Positions 9,226 through 16,692 of a DNA stretch of 39,353 nucleotides are shown here, in pieces. The position numbers and the translations under genes were made by a program. The stretch spans positions 1 through 39,353 of the forward strand of contig CAZXLD010000046.1 of NCBI GenBank assembly GCA_964641965.1, written 5' to 3'. The stretch is from JAJDFU01 sp964641965 (GTDB lineage Bacteria; Bacteroidota; Bacteroidia; Chitinophagales; Saprospiraceae). The notes below the pieces were generated by a model, which was not told the DNA's origin, did not search any database, and was given only the letters and a program-made list of their open reading frames with translations. Positions within the stretch are counted from its first letter, which is position 1; the number at the start of each line of letters is the position of its first letter.

Positions 9226-9269
9226 AATAAAAAAAAGCCGCGTAACCCTGTGCAGGATTCCGCGGCTTT
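9226..9269 (-). terminator. Rho-independent terminator after the sigma/anti-sigma/KYGN operon
   Basis: The arms AAAGCCGCG (9234-9242) and CGCGGCTTT (9261-9269) form a 9-bp GC-rich stem with an 18-base loop. On the minus strand the stem is followed by a long T-rich tract. It lies 30 bases past the stop of the KYGN-repeat gene and before the beta-CASP gene. Confidence 0.88.
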
Positions 9270-9298
9270 AAATAAAGTCGGGTAATACCTCTAGATAT

Positions 9299-10447
9299 TT
9301 ATTTTTTTGACACCTTCAAGCCTCCATACGTTAGCCTGGCTTTAATCAATCCGCCTGAGCCGTTGTTCCGGCCTTTTACCTGGTGGCTGGTCCCCTTTTC
9401 CACTTCGTATTCTACTTCCATATCCGAAGGGTAATTTATACCGGCATAGGAGGATGATGCATCCATTCTGTATTTACAATCTGAATCGAGATAGATCTTG
9501 AAATCAGAATGATGCCCTTCCAGAAGGATCTCGGCAAAACCAGCGCTGACCTCATTAACCCTTCCTCCCCCATAATGCATATCCAGATCCATAGTTCGGT
9601 TGAGCTGGCCTACAACCACATTCGTGTACTTACTACTTACCTCTACCTTATCTGCCAGTTGAATTTCAATGTTGTCGTATTTGCCTTCATTAATAAAATC
9701 GCGAATCTCCCCCAGTTTGTAATTATCGTACTTAGAGTCTGCTTCTACATCACCAGCATTATTAATGGTGATATTTGAATATTTGCTCTCCATCTGAACA
9801 TCCTTCACATCTTGCATCGTCAATTGGGAGTAGCTAACCACTGATTTTACATCCCCTCCCTTTTGAAGACTTCCCTTACCATATCCCAGGTATATCTTTG
9901 AATCCTCCCCTAGCCCTGCAATTTCGAAGTTTCCGTACTTCACACTAATATCTCCTTTGCCCTCAATGGCATCGACGGTTGCATTTCCATATTTATTAGA
10001 AAGGTCCAGGTTGTTTGTAGCTGGAATAAAAACCTCATAATTAATACTGAAATCTGAATTATCTGAACTTGACCAACCTCCAAACCAACTGCTTTTCTTA
10101 GACTCGATGGACGTTTCGGCACCTACATAATCAGCCGAGTTTGAGAACTGGACATTAATTCTTTTAAATACTTCTTCTGCCGTAGATTCATTCTTCGCAT
10201 TTACTAGGATAGTAACGCTTATTTTGACCCGATTACGATCCCAGGTTTGGACATTGACAGCACCATACTTATTGGTAAGTGCAGTAGTTCCATTCGCAGA
10301 AATATCAAATTCTTTCTTGATAACCTTCGAGAATTCTCGCTTGTCGTATACGTCATCGAATGACCTTGCGAAACCAAACCCTTGGGTGACAAAAAACAGG
10401 AGTGTTAGGGGCAGCACCCATGTAATGCGATTATATACTGATTTCAT
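9299..10447 (-). CDS. Exported KYGN-repeat beta-rich surface protein (DUF4097 / adhesin-head-like)
   Basis: This is a 382-residue protein with a signal peptide (WVLPLTLLFFVTQGFGFA). The rest is a ladder of short beta-strand repeats spaced about 17-25 residues apart. Each is built around (S/N/G)KY(G/S/D/T)N followed by hydrophobic alternation: NKYGAVNV, NKYGNATV, VKYGNFEI, SKYSNITI, SKYDNYKL, GKYDNIEI and SKYTNVVV, then weaker copies (MHYGGGRV, LTYGGLKV). This suggests a beta-helix or beta-solenoid exposed in the periplasm or at the cell surface, as in DUF4097 or GIN-head adhesin-like proteins. Its ATG at 10447 overlaps the anti-sigma stop by 17 bases, so it is translated as the third gene of the ECF sigma operon. 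It may be the output or the signal-sensing partner of that system; this is inference. Confidence 0.85.
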   Translation of the reverse strand: MKSVYNRITWVLPLTLLFFVTQGFGFARSFDDVYDKREFSKVIKKEFDISANGTTALTNKYGAVNVQTWDRNRVKISVTILVNAKNESTAEEVFKRINVQFSNSADYVGAETSIESKKSSWFGGWSSSDNSDFSINYEVFIPATNNLDLSNKYGNATVDAIEGKGDISVKYGNFEIAGLGEDSKIYLGYGKGSLQKGGDVKSVVSYSQLTMQDVKDVQMESKYSNITINNAGDVEADSKYDNYKLGEIRDFINEGKYDNIEIQLADKVEVSSKYTNVVVGQLNRTMDLDMHYGGGRVNEVSAGFAEILLEGHHSDFKIYLDSDCKYRMDASSSYAGINYPSDMEVEYEVEKGTSHQVKGRNNGSGGLIKARLTYGGLKVSKK

Positions 10448-10988
10448 TTTCGGTTCGGTTTTCTACTGGCTGATTTAATTCCATGCGATTTAAGACCCGT
10501 TCCAGGATGGCTATTTTAGCCTGATAGGTCCGGATAAGATTTTCTACAATTTTCTCCTCCCCACCTTTGGGGCAATTCCGAAGTTCCTCTTGTAACTCGG
10601 CCATTACCTCATCAATTTGCTCAAGGTCGTTGATGATTCCTTCTTCGTGTTCGTAGTTTGCCAGTCTCGCCATCCGATCATCAATTGAATTGGTGAGGTA
10701 CTTCTCCATTTCGGCATATTCGGGACTGACACTGGCAAGCGAAACCGAATCCTGGGCTGTAGTCTGGGATAAATAATAACCCATACCCATTCCGAAAGCG
10801 ATTAGGATCGCAACCGAAGCAGCAATGCTGGCTAGCCTAACCCATTGGGTATGTAGCCGAGGAGCTTGTTCTTCAGGCTCTTTCTGAAGCTGGCGATCAA
10901 GCTCTGCCCAAACCTTGAGGCTGGGAGTCGCATCGTCAAATGCCGCTCGGTTTTGTTGGATAAATTGTTCTAATGAATCTCTTTTCAT
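10431..10988 (-). CDS. Membrane anti-sigma factor-like protein
   Basis: This 185-residue protein has a cytoplasmic N-terminus (about 1-48, including PSLKVWAELDRQLQ), one membrane helix (about 51-73, ASIAASVAILIAFGMGMGYY) and an extracytoplasmic C-terminal half rich in Glu-containing helices, probably a coiled coil (IINDLEQIDEVMAELQEEL). It lies 13 bases downstream of the ECF sigma gene, the usual place for the cognate anti-sigma factor. The classic zinc-binding HxxxCxxC motif is absent, which is common in Bacteroidota anti-sigma proteins. The proposed role is to hold the sigma factor at the membrane and release it on an envelope signal. The stop overlaps the start of the KYGN-repeat gene. Confidence 0.8.
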   Translation of the reverse strand: MKRDSLEQFIQQNRAAFDDATPSLKVWAELDRQLQKEPEEQAPRLHTQWVRLASIAASVAILIAFGMGMGYYLSQTTAQDSVSLASVSPEYAEMEKYLTNSIDDRMARLANYEHEEGIINDLEQIDEVMAELQEELRNCPKGGEEKIVENLIRTYQAKIAILERVLNRMELNQPVENRTENEISI

Positions 10989-11001
10989 GGCTCTACTTTA
11001 C

Positions 11002-11610
11002 TTAGTAGTTCTGTTGAAGACTCCCGTTTTCAAGGAGCATGTCTTTTAGTTTCTTCTTTGCCCTGCTAAATTGCGATTTGGAAGTCGCCTCTGAAATGCT
11101 CAAAATTTCTGCAATTTCTTTGTGATCATAACCTTCCAAAAGGTAGAGGCTGAATACTACCCGATATCCATCCGGCAGGTTATTTAAAGCCAACTTTACC
11201 TCTTCTACACTGTATTGATAATTATTCAAATCGAACTCCTCTTCCGCCCGGTCGCTATGATAGCTTTTAAGCTCTTCAATTTGCAATCTGTTCTTCTTCA
11301 GGTGATTGATACAGTTATTTACCACTATTCGCTTGATCCAGGCCCCTATGGAGGACTGATACTTGAAGGACTTTAAGTTTTGGAAAACATCCATGAAGGA
11401 TCGCTGCAACAGGTCCTCTGCATCCATCTCATCGCGCACCATCCGAAGGCAAATATTGTACATCGCGCGAGAATACAAGCGATAAAGCTCAAACTGAGCT
11501 TGTCGTTTTCCTTGCTGGCATTGCTCTACGATAGCCCGATGGGTGTCGGCGTACTCCAATTTTTTTGGTTTCCTCAACGGTTGGAAATCAAGTTCCACTG
11601 CTGCTTGCAT
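11002..11610 (-). CDS. ECF-type RNA polymerase sigma factor
   Basis: This 202-residue sigma-70 family protein of the extracytoplasmic-function class lacks regions 1 and 3. Region 2 spans about residues 28-100 (ELYRLYSRAMYNICLRMVRD, then EDLLQRSFMDVFQNL and WIKRIVVNNCINHLKK). Region 4 spans about 135-190 (LALNNLPDGYRVVFSLYLLEGYDHKEIAEIL, followed by the recognition helix SEATSKSQFSRAKKKLK). Start ATG at 11610; the next upstream ATG (11623) is out of frame. It heads an operon with the membrane anti-sigma protein and the KYGN-repeat exported protein. A 36-base palindrome lies about 50 bases upstream of its start and may control it. It likely directs transcription in response to an envelope signal, but the signal is not visible. 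Confidence 0.94.
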   Translation of the reverse strand: MQAAVELDFQPLRKPKKLEYADTHRAIVEQCQQGKRQAQFELYRLYSRAMYNICLRMVRDEMDAEDLLQRSFMDVFQNLKSFKYQSSIGAWIKRIVVNNCINHLKKNRLQIEELKSYHSDRAEEEFDLNNYQYSVEEVKLALNNLPDGYRVVFSLYLLEGYDHKEIAEILSISEATSKSQFSRAKKKLKDMLLENGSLQQNY

Positions 11611-11661
11611 TGTCGGCTTTCATGAGTAAGTTCTCAACCTAAAGGACAGTGCGGTTTGCGA

Positions 11662-11697
11662 CAGGTTGCACGAAAATTATAAATTTTTGGCAACCTG
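11662..11697 (-). promoter_or_regulatory. 36-base palindrome upstream of ECF sigma gene
   Basis: Arms CAGGTTGC (11662-11669) and GCAACCTG (11690-11697) enclose an inner AAAATT/AATTTT repeat, giving an almost complete two-step palindrome. It sits between the TPR lipoprotein stop (11709) and the sigma start (11610). There is no T-run after the stem on the minus strand, so it is a poor terminator. On the minus strand its centre contains TAATTTTC, one base off the -7 consensus, so it could be an operator overlapping the sigma promoter. A terminator role remains possible. Confidence 0.55.
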
Positions 11698-11708
11698 CCT
11701 CTATCTCC

Positions 11709-12710
11709 TTATTGGTCAGAAGACAAACGCTCTAGCGCCTGGGAAGCACGATTGGATGCCGGATTGAGTTGTAATACTTGCTGATACTGTTGGATGGCCA
11801 AAGTAACCTTCCCCTGAGCCTCCGATACCACCCCACTCCAATAGTAGGCATCCACGGAAACCGGGTCCGTCTGAATAGCCAAACTTATTTGACGCGCGGC
11901 CTGCGCCAAGGAATCCATTTGAAGATAAATTAAACCACTCCGCAAATAGGCTTCAGAAAATTGAGGATTTCTTAGGATTAGGGTGCGATAGGCTTGAAGT
12001 GCTTTATCCATGACTCCTTCAGAAGCGAAGTAATCACCTTTGCCCAGGTAGGCATCCCATCGTTCAGGATATAAAGCTATGACCTGATCATAAAGTGCAA
12101 GTGCTTTACCATTTCCGCTTCTGCTGTAGAGTTCGGCAAGTAAGAGCAGCATTTCACCAGCCTGTATACTGGGGTCGATCAAAGCACCTTTCTCTAGTTC
12201 TTTGATGGACAAAGCAGTATCTCCTTGTTCAAGTTGATTGATTGCCTTTAAATAGAGAATGTCTGCATTTTTTGGATGCTTTTTTTGCAATTCTTCCAGG
12301 GTAAATAAAGCAGCAGCATTCTGGTCATTCAAGTATTGATAGTATGCCAGCTTTAATCCTGTAGAAAGGGAATCCGGAAAGTATTTCTGAGCCCGCTGTA
12401 GAGTGCGAATGGCTTTCTTACCCTGATCATCTTGTTGGAACCCTTGAGCCAATAGATGAAAATGCTCCAATTGATTGGAATCTAGCTGGAGAACCTTTTC
12501 CCAATCTGCAATGGCTTTTTCGAAATCACCGTTTTCAAGGTACCAAGCTGCTCGGGTTTTGTATAAGTCTGTATTTTCCGGACCGGACTGAATAGCCAAG
12601 TTCATTTCTGCCAAAGGTTCTGGTAAGGACGAATCGGGTTGGTCTGATTGACAGGACAATGCCATAGAACCTACAACCCATGCAATACTAAATGATATAA
12701 TGAATTTCAT
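11709..12710 (-). CDS. TPR-repeat lipoprotein
   Basis: This is a predicted lipoprotein of 333 residues with a lipobox ending ALSCQS and the lipidated Cys at residue 20. The rest consists of about eight TPR units with the typical W-L-G-Y-A-P spacing, for example AAWYLENGDFEKAIADWEKVLQLD (near 50-75) and AYYWSGVVSEAQGKVTLAIQQYQQVLQLNP close to the C-terminus. It is therefore a membrane-anchored interaction scaffold, probably facing the periplasm; the partner is unknown. Its start codon is only 23 bases from the start of the divergent T9SS gene, so the two promoters must overlap each other or the opposing coding sequence. On the minus strand TATTTTTG (12715-12722) matches the TAnnTTTG box but sits only 4 bases before the ATG, which would give a near-leaderless message. 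Confidence 0.88.
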   Translation of the reverse strand: MKFIISFSIAWVVGSMALSCQSDQPDSSLPEPLAEMNLAIQSGPENTDLYKTRAAWYLENGDFEKAIADWEKVLQLDSNQLEHFHLLAQGFQQDDQGKKAIRTLQRAQKYFPDSLSTGLKLAYYQYLNDQNAAALFTLEELQKKHPKNADILYLKAINQLEQGDTALSIKELEKGALIDPSIQAGEMLLLLAELYSRSGNGKALALYDQVIALYPERWDAYLGKGDYFASEGVMDKALQAYRTLILRNPQFSEAYLRSGLIYLQMDSLAQAARQISLAIQTDPVSVDAYYWSGVVSEAQGKVTLAIQQYQQVLQLNPASNRASQALERLSSDQ

Positions 12711-12714
12711 TTCG

Positions 12715-12722
12715 CAAAAATA
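12715..12722 (-). promoter_or_regulatory. Possible -7 box for TPR lipoprotein (near-leaderless)
   Basis: On the minus strand TATTTTTG matches TAnnTTTG exactly, in the 23-base gap between two divergent start codons. A clear TTTG partner is missing (only TTTA about 23 bases upstream), so this may be chance in AT-rich DNA. Confidence 0.25.
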
Positions 12723-12733
12723 TAAATGGCCGA

Positions 12734-14362
12734 ATGCGTAATTGTAAACGAAAAAAGTATCGATTTCTGTTATCTGCCTGCTTGGTGATGTTAAATGGCC
12801 TATATCTGTATGGGCAAGTCAATTGGGACCCGATTTTAGATCTCAGCGGGCCAGGCTTGGATGGCGTAAAAAAGATAATCAGCCTCGATGACGACCGTTT
12901 TGCTATTGCAGGTACTTTTTCAGACTCTCTAAATTGGAACGGAATCTGGTATACTTCTCGTGGTGATCAGGATTTGTTCGTTGGTATTTACAATCGGGAA
13001 AATGAACTCTTAAATCAGCATTTTTTCCATTCTACTCAGTCCATTGACATCGATGACTTTCAATGGGATTCTGTTCAAAATCGCATGGCTTTACTGGGCA
13101 GTTACAGAAACGATATTCAATTGGGCGACACTAGTTTAATCAGTCCAGGAGGTAATCGGTCCCTGTTTATACGTGTCTGGTCGCCAAGCTCACCGGATGG
13201 ATGGGCCATCAGTATGGATAGCAGAGGATTAAAAGACGGAGGCGAACTGGCTTGGGCAAATGACGGCATGCTTTGGGCAAACGGTTTTTTTGGAGATAGC
13301 CTGGTTTTAGGTGACAATCGATTTTTCAGTAAGGGAAATACGGATGTTTTCCTGTTTGCTTTTTCACGCGAAGGACAACTTCAAACGGGATACACTTGGG
13401 GGGGATCTGGAAATAACCGAGCCAGAGCTTTACTTAAGGACGATTTTGGAGGTCTGATTCTTGCTGGAATTTTAGATGATACTTTAGAGCTCGACTCGGA
13501 TACATTGGCGGCGGCCATCCCGGGAGACTATGATCTCTTTGTACTTCGGTTCATCCCAGACAGTGGCGTTGCATGGTCTATTTGGGGAGGAGGAGTCTTG
13601 GATGAGGAAATTTCAGCTCTAGAACAAATCAATGAGAACACGCTGTTAGTGGGTGGGTTCTTCAGCGGGTTACTCGAATTTGATTCTGGGCTTTCCCTGC
13701 AAAGTAGCTCGACCCAGCCTGACGCTTTCTTACTCCAAATTGGACCACAAGGCAATCTCCTTTCGGGTAGTTCTTTTGGTGGTCCAGGTAATGTTCGTTT
13801 GCTGGATCTTACGGCTTATTCGGATCGGATCCTGGCTGTTGGAGCATTTACTCAACAATTATCAATTGAGGATCAAATCGTTGAATCTTCCGGACAACAA
13901 TCTGGATTTATTGCCATATGGGGGACTGATCCATTCACGATTGAACAATTAGATGCCATACGATCTGATCAGACCGTTTTTTTGGAGACCGTATTGCAAC
14001 ATAGAAGTACCTCATTGGCTGGAGGTCAATTTGCTGGCACTTTAGAAACAGGACTCACTTCCTATTTGAATTCCTTGGACCCGATTGTACTCCAACGAAC
14101 AGTAACAACTGCTGTTTCACCACCTCCAAGGGCTTTTTTTCTCCTTTCAGTTTACCCAAACCCTACAGAAGGACCATTTCAACTCATCCAAAAAGTGGCC
14201 TGTGATAGTTTTAGATTGATCAGTCCAGAAGGTAAAATTATCGACTCGGGTATCCTACCTGAAGATGCCAGCTGGGACCTTTCGCTCAGGCCTGCCGGGA
14301 CCTATCTTCTTCAAATAAGAGCTGAAAACCGATGGCGAACCTTACGGGTTCTCAAAAAGTAG
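12734..14362 (+). CDS. Type IX secreted protein with propeller-like repeats
   Basis: This is an exported protein of 542 residues. An N-terminal signal peptide (FLLSACLVMLNGLYLYGQ) takes it across the inner membrane. A C-terminal type A sorting domain of about 75 residues (VYPNPTEGPFQL, LISPEGKIID, AGTYLLQIR) marks it for the type IX secretion system and the cell surface. The body holds several repeats of about 50-55 residues, each with a core like FAIAGTFSDSLNW, LILAGILDDTLELDS, LLVGGFFSGLLEFDSG, ILAVGAFTQQLSIED and SLAGGQFAGTLETG, alternating with DLFV or DAFLLQI strands. This is the pattern of SBBP-type beta-propeller repeats. No catalytic motif is seen; ligand or adhesion function is unknown. 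It converges with the GH73 gene. Confidence 0.9.
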   Translation: MRNCKRKKYRFLLSACLVMLNGLYLYGQVNWDPILDLSGPGLDGVKKIISLDDDRFAIAGTFSDSLNWNGIWYTSRGDQDLFVGIYNRENELLNQHFFHSTQSIDIDDFQWDSVQNRMALLGSYRNDIQLGDTSLISPGGNRSLFIRVWSPSSPDGWAISMDSRGLKDGGELAWANDGMLWANGFFGDSLVLGDNRFFSKGNTDVFLFAFSREGQLQTGYTWGGSGNNRARALLKDDFGGLILAGILDDTLELDSDTLAAAIPGDYDLFVLRFIPDSGVAWSIWGGGVLDEEISALEQINENTLLVGGFFSGLLEFDSGLSLQSSSTQPDAFLLQIGPQGNLLSGSSFGGPGNVRLLDLTAYSDRILAVGAFTQQLSIEDQIVESSGQQSGFIAIWGTDPFTIEQLDAIRSDQTVFLETVLQHRSTSLAGGQFAGTLETGLTSYLNSLDPIVLQRTVTTAVSPPPRAFFLLSVYPNPTEGPFQLIQKVACDSFRLISPEGKIIDSGILPEDASWDLSLRPAGTYLLQIRAENRWRTLRVLKK

Positions 14363-14462
14363 AACTCCTAATTATTTACCGGCCTTACGCCAATTCCATG
14401 TTGATGGGATGCCAAAAGTCAAAGCCACACTTTCAAATGGAAAAGACATTGCGTCACATCCG

Positions 14463-15296
14463 TTATTTATCAAATTGATGTAGCTTAAGATCCTCAATTA
14501 GGCTGATTAATTTATAGCCATAACGCGGGTCTGTAGCATATCCTGCTTTTTTCAACCCGTGTGCCCATCCCTTGTAGTCAGTCTGCTTCAACTTAAAAAG
14601 CTTTTGGTATCTGCTGGCTTGCAAGAACTTACTGTGGGCTCGATAGCTCTCCAATACAGAGGGATAAATCCGAAAGAAATCTTTGTGATGATCATCATTA
14701 AAATTGCTACAGTGCCCTTTCTTACATCTTCTGGAAAAACATTTGATTCCAAAGTGATTTTTATTTTTCACGGCTAGCCGGCTTTCTCCTGCATTGCTTT
14801 CCAGTAGCCCTTGAGCCAAGGTAATACTGGCTGGAATCCCATACAGGTCCATCTCCTTCTGAGCAATTCCGGCATACTTATTAACATAGTTTATCCTCTT
14901 CTTTCGCCTTCTTAAACGAGCTTCTCGTTGTTTCGCTGTTTCACCTGGCCTTTGTGCCCATTCCATATTGGAAAAAGAATTTGCATCTTCCACCCCATAA
15001 TAATCCACTTCGGACAATTGGGAGGTGTTTACCGGAACTTCTCGTTCAACGTTTGATTTTTTCCAAAAAATGGGAATATTGATTTCACCCAACCCTTCAG
15101 AAAGCAAGGAGAACGGGGTATCCGGTTGTAAGAAGCCTACATCGATCTGAGTGTCTTTATGTAGCCCAACCCAACCAAAAGCGAGAATGACGCTGACGGT
15201 CCACCAATTTCGTTTTAACCATGCGTAGTATGCTGCTCGGCGCATCCATTGGGTCTTCGAGAAACGCCAAAGCCGATAGAGTGCCCAATTGATCAT
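14463..15296 (-). CDS. GH73-type glucosaminidase (peptidoglycan hydrolase), membrane-anchored
   Basis: This 277-residue protein has an N-terminal membrane helix (WWTVSVILAFGWVGL, about 31-45), a linker rich in charged residues (ARLRRRKKR), and a C-terminal glucosaminidase domain (about 138-275). The family glutamate is in TLAQGLLESNAGES (E166 with this start). NHFGIKCF and AGYATDPRYGYKLISLIE are further hallmarks of endo-beta-N-acetylglucosaminidases that cut the GlcNAc side of peptidoglycan. I chose the ATG at 15296 (MINWALYRL); a later ATG at 15245 is also possible, and the upstream in-frame ATG at 15407 would begin before the palindromic promoter region. A 9-bp inverted repeat lies upstream at 15331-15357. 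Three Cys close together (CFSRRCKKGHC) may form disulfides. Confidence 0.85.
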   Translation of the reverse strand: MINWALYRLWRFSKTQWMRRAAYYAWLKRNWWTVSVILAFGWVGLHKDTQIDVGFLQPDTPFSLLSEGLGEINIPIFWKKSNVEREVPVNTSQLSEVDYYGVEDANSFSNMEWAQRPGETAKQREARLRRRKKRINYVNKYAGIAQKEMDLYGIPASITLAQGLLESNAGESRLAVKNKNHFGIKCFSRRCKKGHCSNFNDDHHKDFFRIYPSVLESYRAHSKFLQASRYQKLFKLKQTDYKGWAHGLKKAGYATDPRYGYKLISLIEDLKLHQFDK

Positions 15297-15330
15297 GCTG
15301 GAAAACGGTTCTATTTCCCACAAAATAAAA

Positions 15331-15357
15331 CAAATTGTTTTATAAATCAACAATTTG
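15331..15357 (-). promoter_or_regulatory. Inverted repeat and promoter-like region upstream of GH73 gene
   Basis: The perfect arms CAAATTGTT (15331-15339) and AACAATTTG (15349-15357) are separated by 9 bases. On the minus strand one TTG in this repeat is followed 19 bases later by TTATTTTG, a one-mismatch version of the -7 box. The repeat could thus be an operator covering the promoter of the glucosaminidase gene. AT-rich composition makes chance pairing more likely. Confidence 0.4.
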
Positions 15358-15419
15358 TTTTGAAATATTCGTATACCGTCATACGGCATTTTACCAATAG
15401 GCCACAAAACAACAAGTCA

Positions 15420-16565
15420 TCAGGTAGGCTTCTTAAATCGGAACAGGGAACCGCTCTTTTCTGTATTCTGGATATATTGATTCAGCTGGCTTATACTGAC
15501 AAGCCCTGCCAGATGAGTGCCGGCGTAGACCGGTAATACCGGATCTAATTTACTTAACATGGCATAAGCCTCTTTTAAGGTCATGTTGGTAAATAAGGCA
15601 GTGGAGGGGGTATGCATCCGTTCTCGCACCTGTACCGGATACATTGGCGGGGATTTAATGAACGCATTTATTTCGTCTTCGTACAGCAAGCCTTCCAACT
15701 TCCCTTCCGCATTGAAAACCGGAAAGTGAGGGCCCTTCCCATTTTTTAAGGCCTCATTTGCATCGTGCAGAGAATCATCCAATCGAAGTCCAGCCGGTAG
15801 ATCTGCTGGTAGGATGTCACCAATTCGTGTAGCTATTAAAATACCTTCCGTTCGAACATACCGATACTCCGCTCCTGCAGCCATGAATACAAAAAGGCCA
15901 ATAAAGGATAAGACCAGGTTCATTTGATACAGCCCCCAGGCGCAGAGCAAAATGGCCAAGGCCTGCCCGATTCGGGCAGCCCACCTCGTTGCGCTAACTC
16001 GGTCCATGCGCATGGCAAGCAAAGCCCGAAGAACCCGACCACCATCCATTGGAAAAGCGGGAAGCAAATTGAACAGCACCAACATTATATTGATGGAAAT
16101 AAGGAACGGGATCATGTATTCCAGTCGAAACATTTCCCATAAGAAAGTATTGCTTTCTTCACTAAAGAGTCCTAGAAAATGAGTGAAAGTACTTGGAAAC
16201 AAAAATTGAACCGGCAGTAGCAAGGCAATGATCCCAACATTGACCAAGGGCCCCGCAATTGCCACCCAGAATTCCTGAATCGGTTTTTCGGGAAGCCCTT
16301 CGAGTCGAGCTACGCCTCCGATCGGTGACAGAATGATGTCTCGGGTACGGATTCCAAATCTCTTGGCGGTGAGCGCATGACCAAATTCGTGCAATACAAC
16401 ACAGGTGAAAAGAGCTACTATCGTAAGCAGCCAGATCAATATCTCCTTCCACTGACTGATGGTGCCGCCACCAGCAAAAAAAACCCAGACCAATAGCAGT
16501 AGAAATGTCCAATGAATTTCTACTGGTATACCAAATAACTTAGCAATGCGCAAAGAACTTCTCAT
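15420..16565 (-). CDS. Site-2 protease-type intramembrane metalloprotease with CBS domains (M50B)
   Basis: This 381-residue polytopic membrane protein would cut substrates inside the membrane. The zinc motif HEFGH is at residues 59-63 and the third ligand lies in NLLPAFPMDGGR (Asp174). About six hydrophobic segments occupy residues 15-230. The C-terminal third (about 245-375) contains a CBS pair (ILPADLPAGLRLDDSLHDANEAL and MHTPSTALFTNMTLKEAYAML), which usually senses adenine nucleotides. This is the SpoIVFB-like group of site-2 proteases, without the PDZ domain found in RseP. Membrane anti-sigma factors are classic S2P substrates, and one is encoded at 10431-10988, but a link is speculative. 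Start ATG at 16565; it follows the ABC-F gene by about 127 bases in the same direction. Confidence 0.93.
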   Translation of the reverse strand: MRSSLRIAKLFGIPVEIHWTFLLLLVWVFFAGGGTISQWKEILIWLLTIVALFTCVVLHEFGHALTAKRFGIRTRDIILSPIGGVARLEGLPEKPIQEFWVAIAGPLVNVGIIALLLPVQFLFPSTFTHFLGLFSEESNTFLWEMFRLEYMIPFLISINIMLVLFNLLPAFPMDGGRVLRALLAMRMDRVSATRWAARIGQALAILLCAWGLYQMNLVLSFIGLFVFMAAGAEYRYVRTEGILIATRIGDILPADLPAGLRLDDSLHDANEALKNGKGPHFPVFNAEGKLEGLLYEDEINAFIKSPPMYPVQVRERMHTPSTALFTNMTLKEAYAMLSKLDPVLPVYAGTHLAGLVSISQLNQYIQNTEKSGSLFRFKKPT

Positions 16566-16692
16566 AAATTTTTAGTCTCAGCTGTACCCCTTCCTGCATT
16601 CTTTTAATCATTTGAAAAATGCATCTATCCTTAACCTTTAACTGTGGCCATAATCGTGTGCATGTCCTTTTAACCTCTAGAGAAACATTATT

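Noticed and set aside
9299..10447. KYGN repeats as a possible DNA repeat or CRISPR-like array
   Set aside because: The repetition is at protein level; codons differ from copy to copy and the spacing varies.
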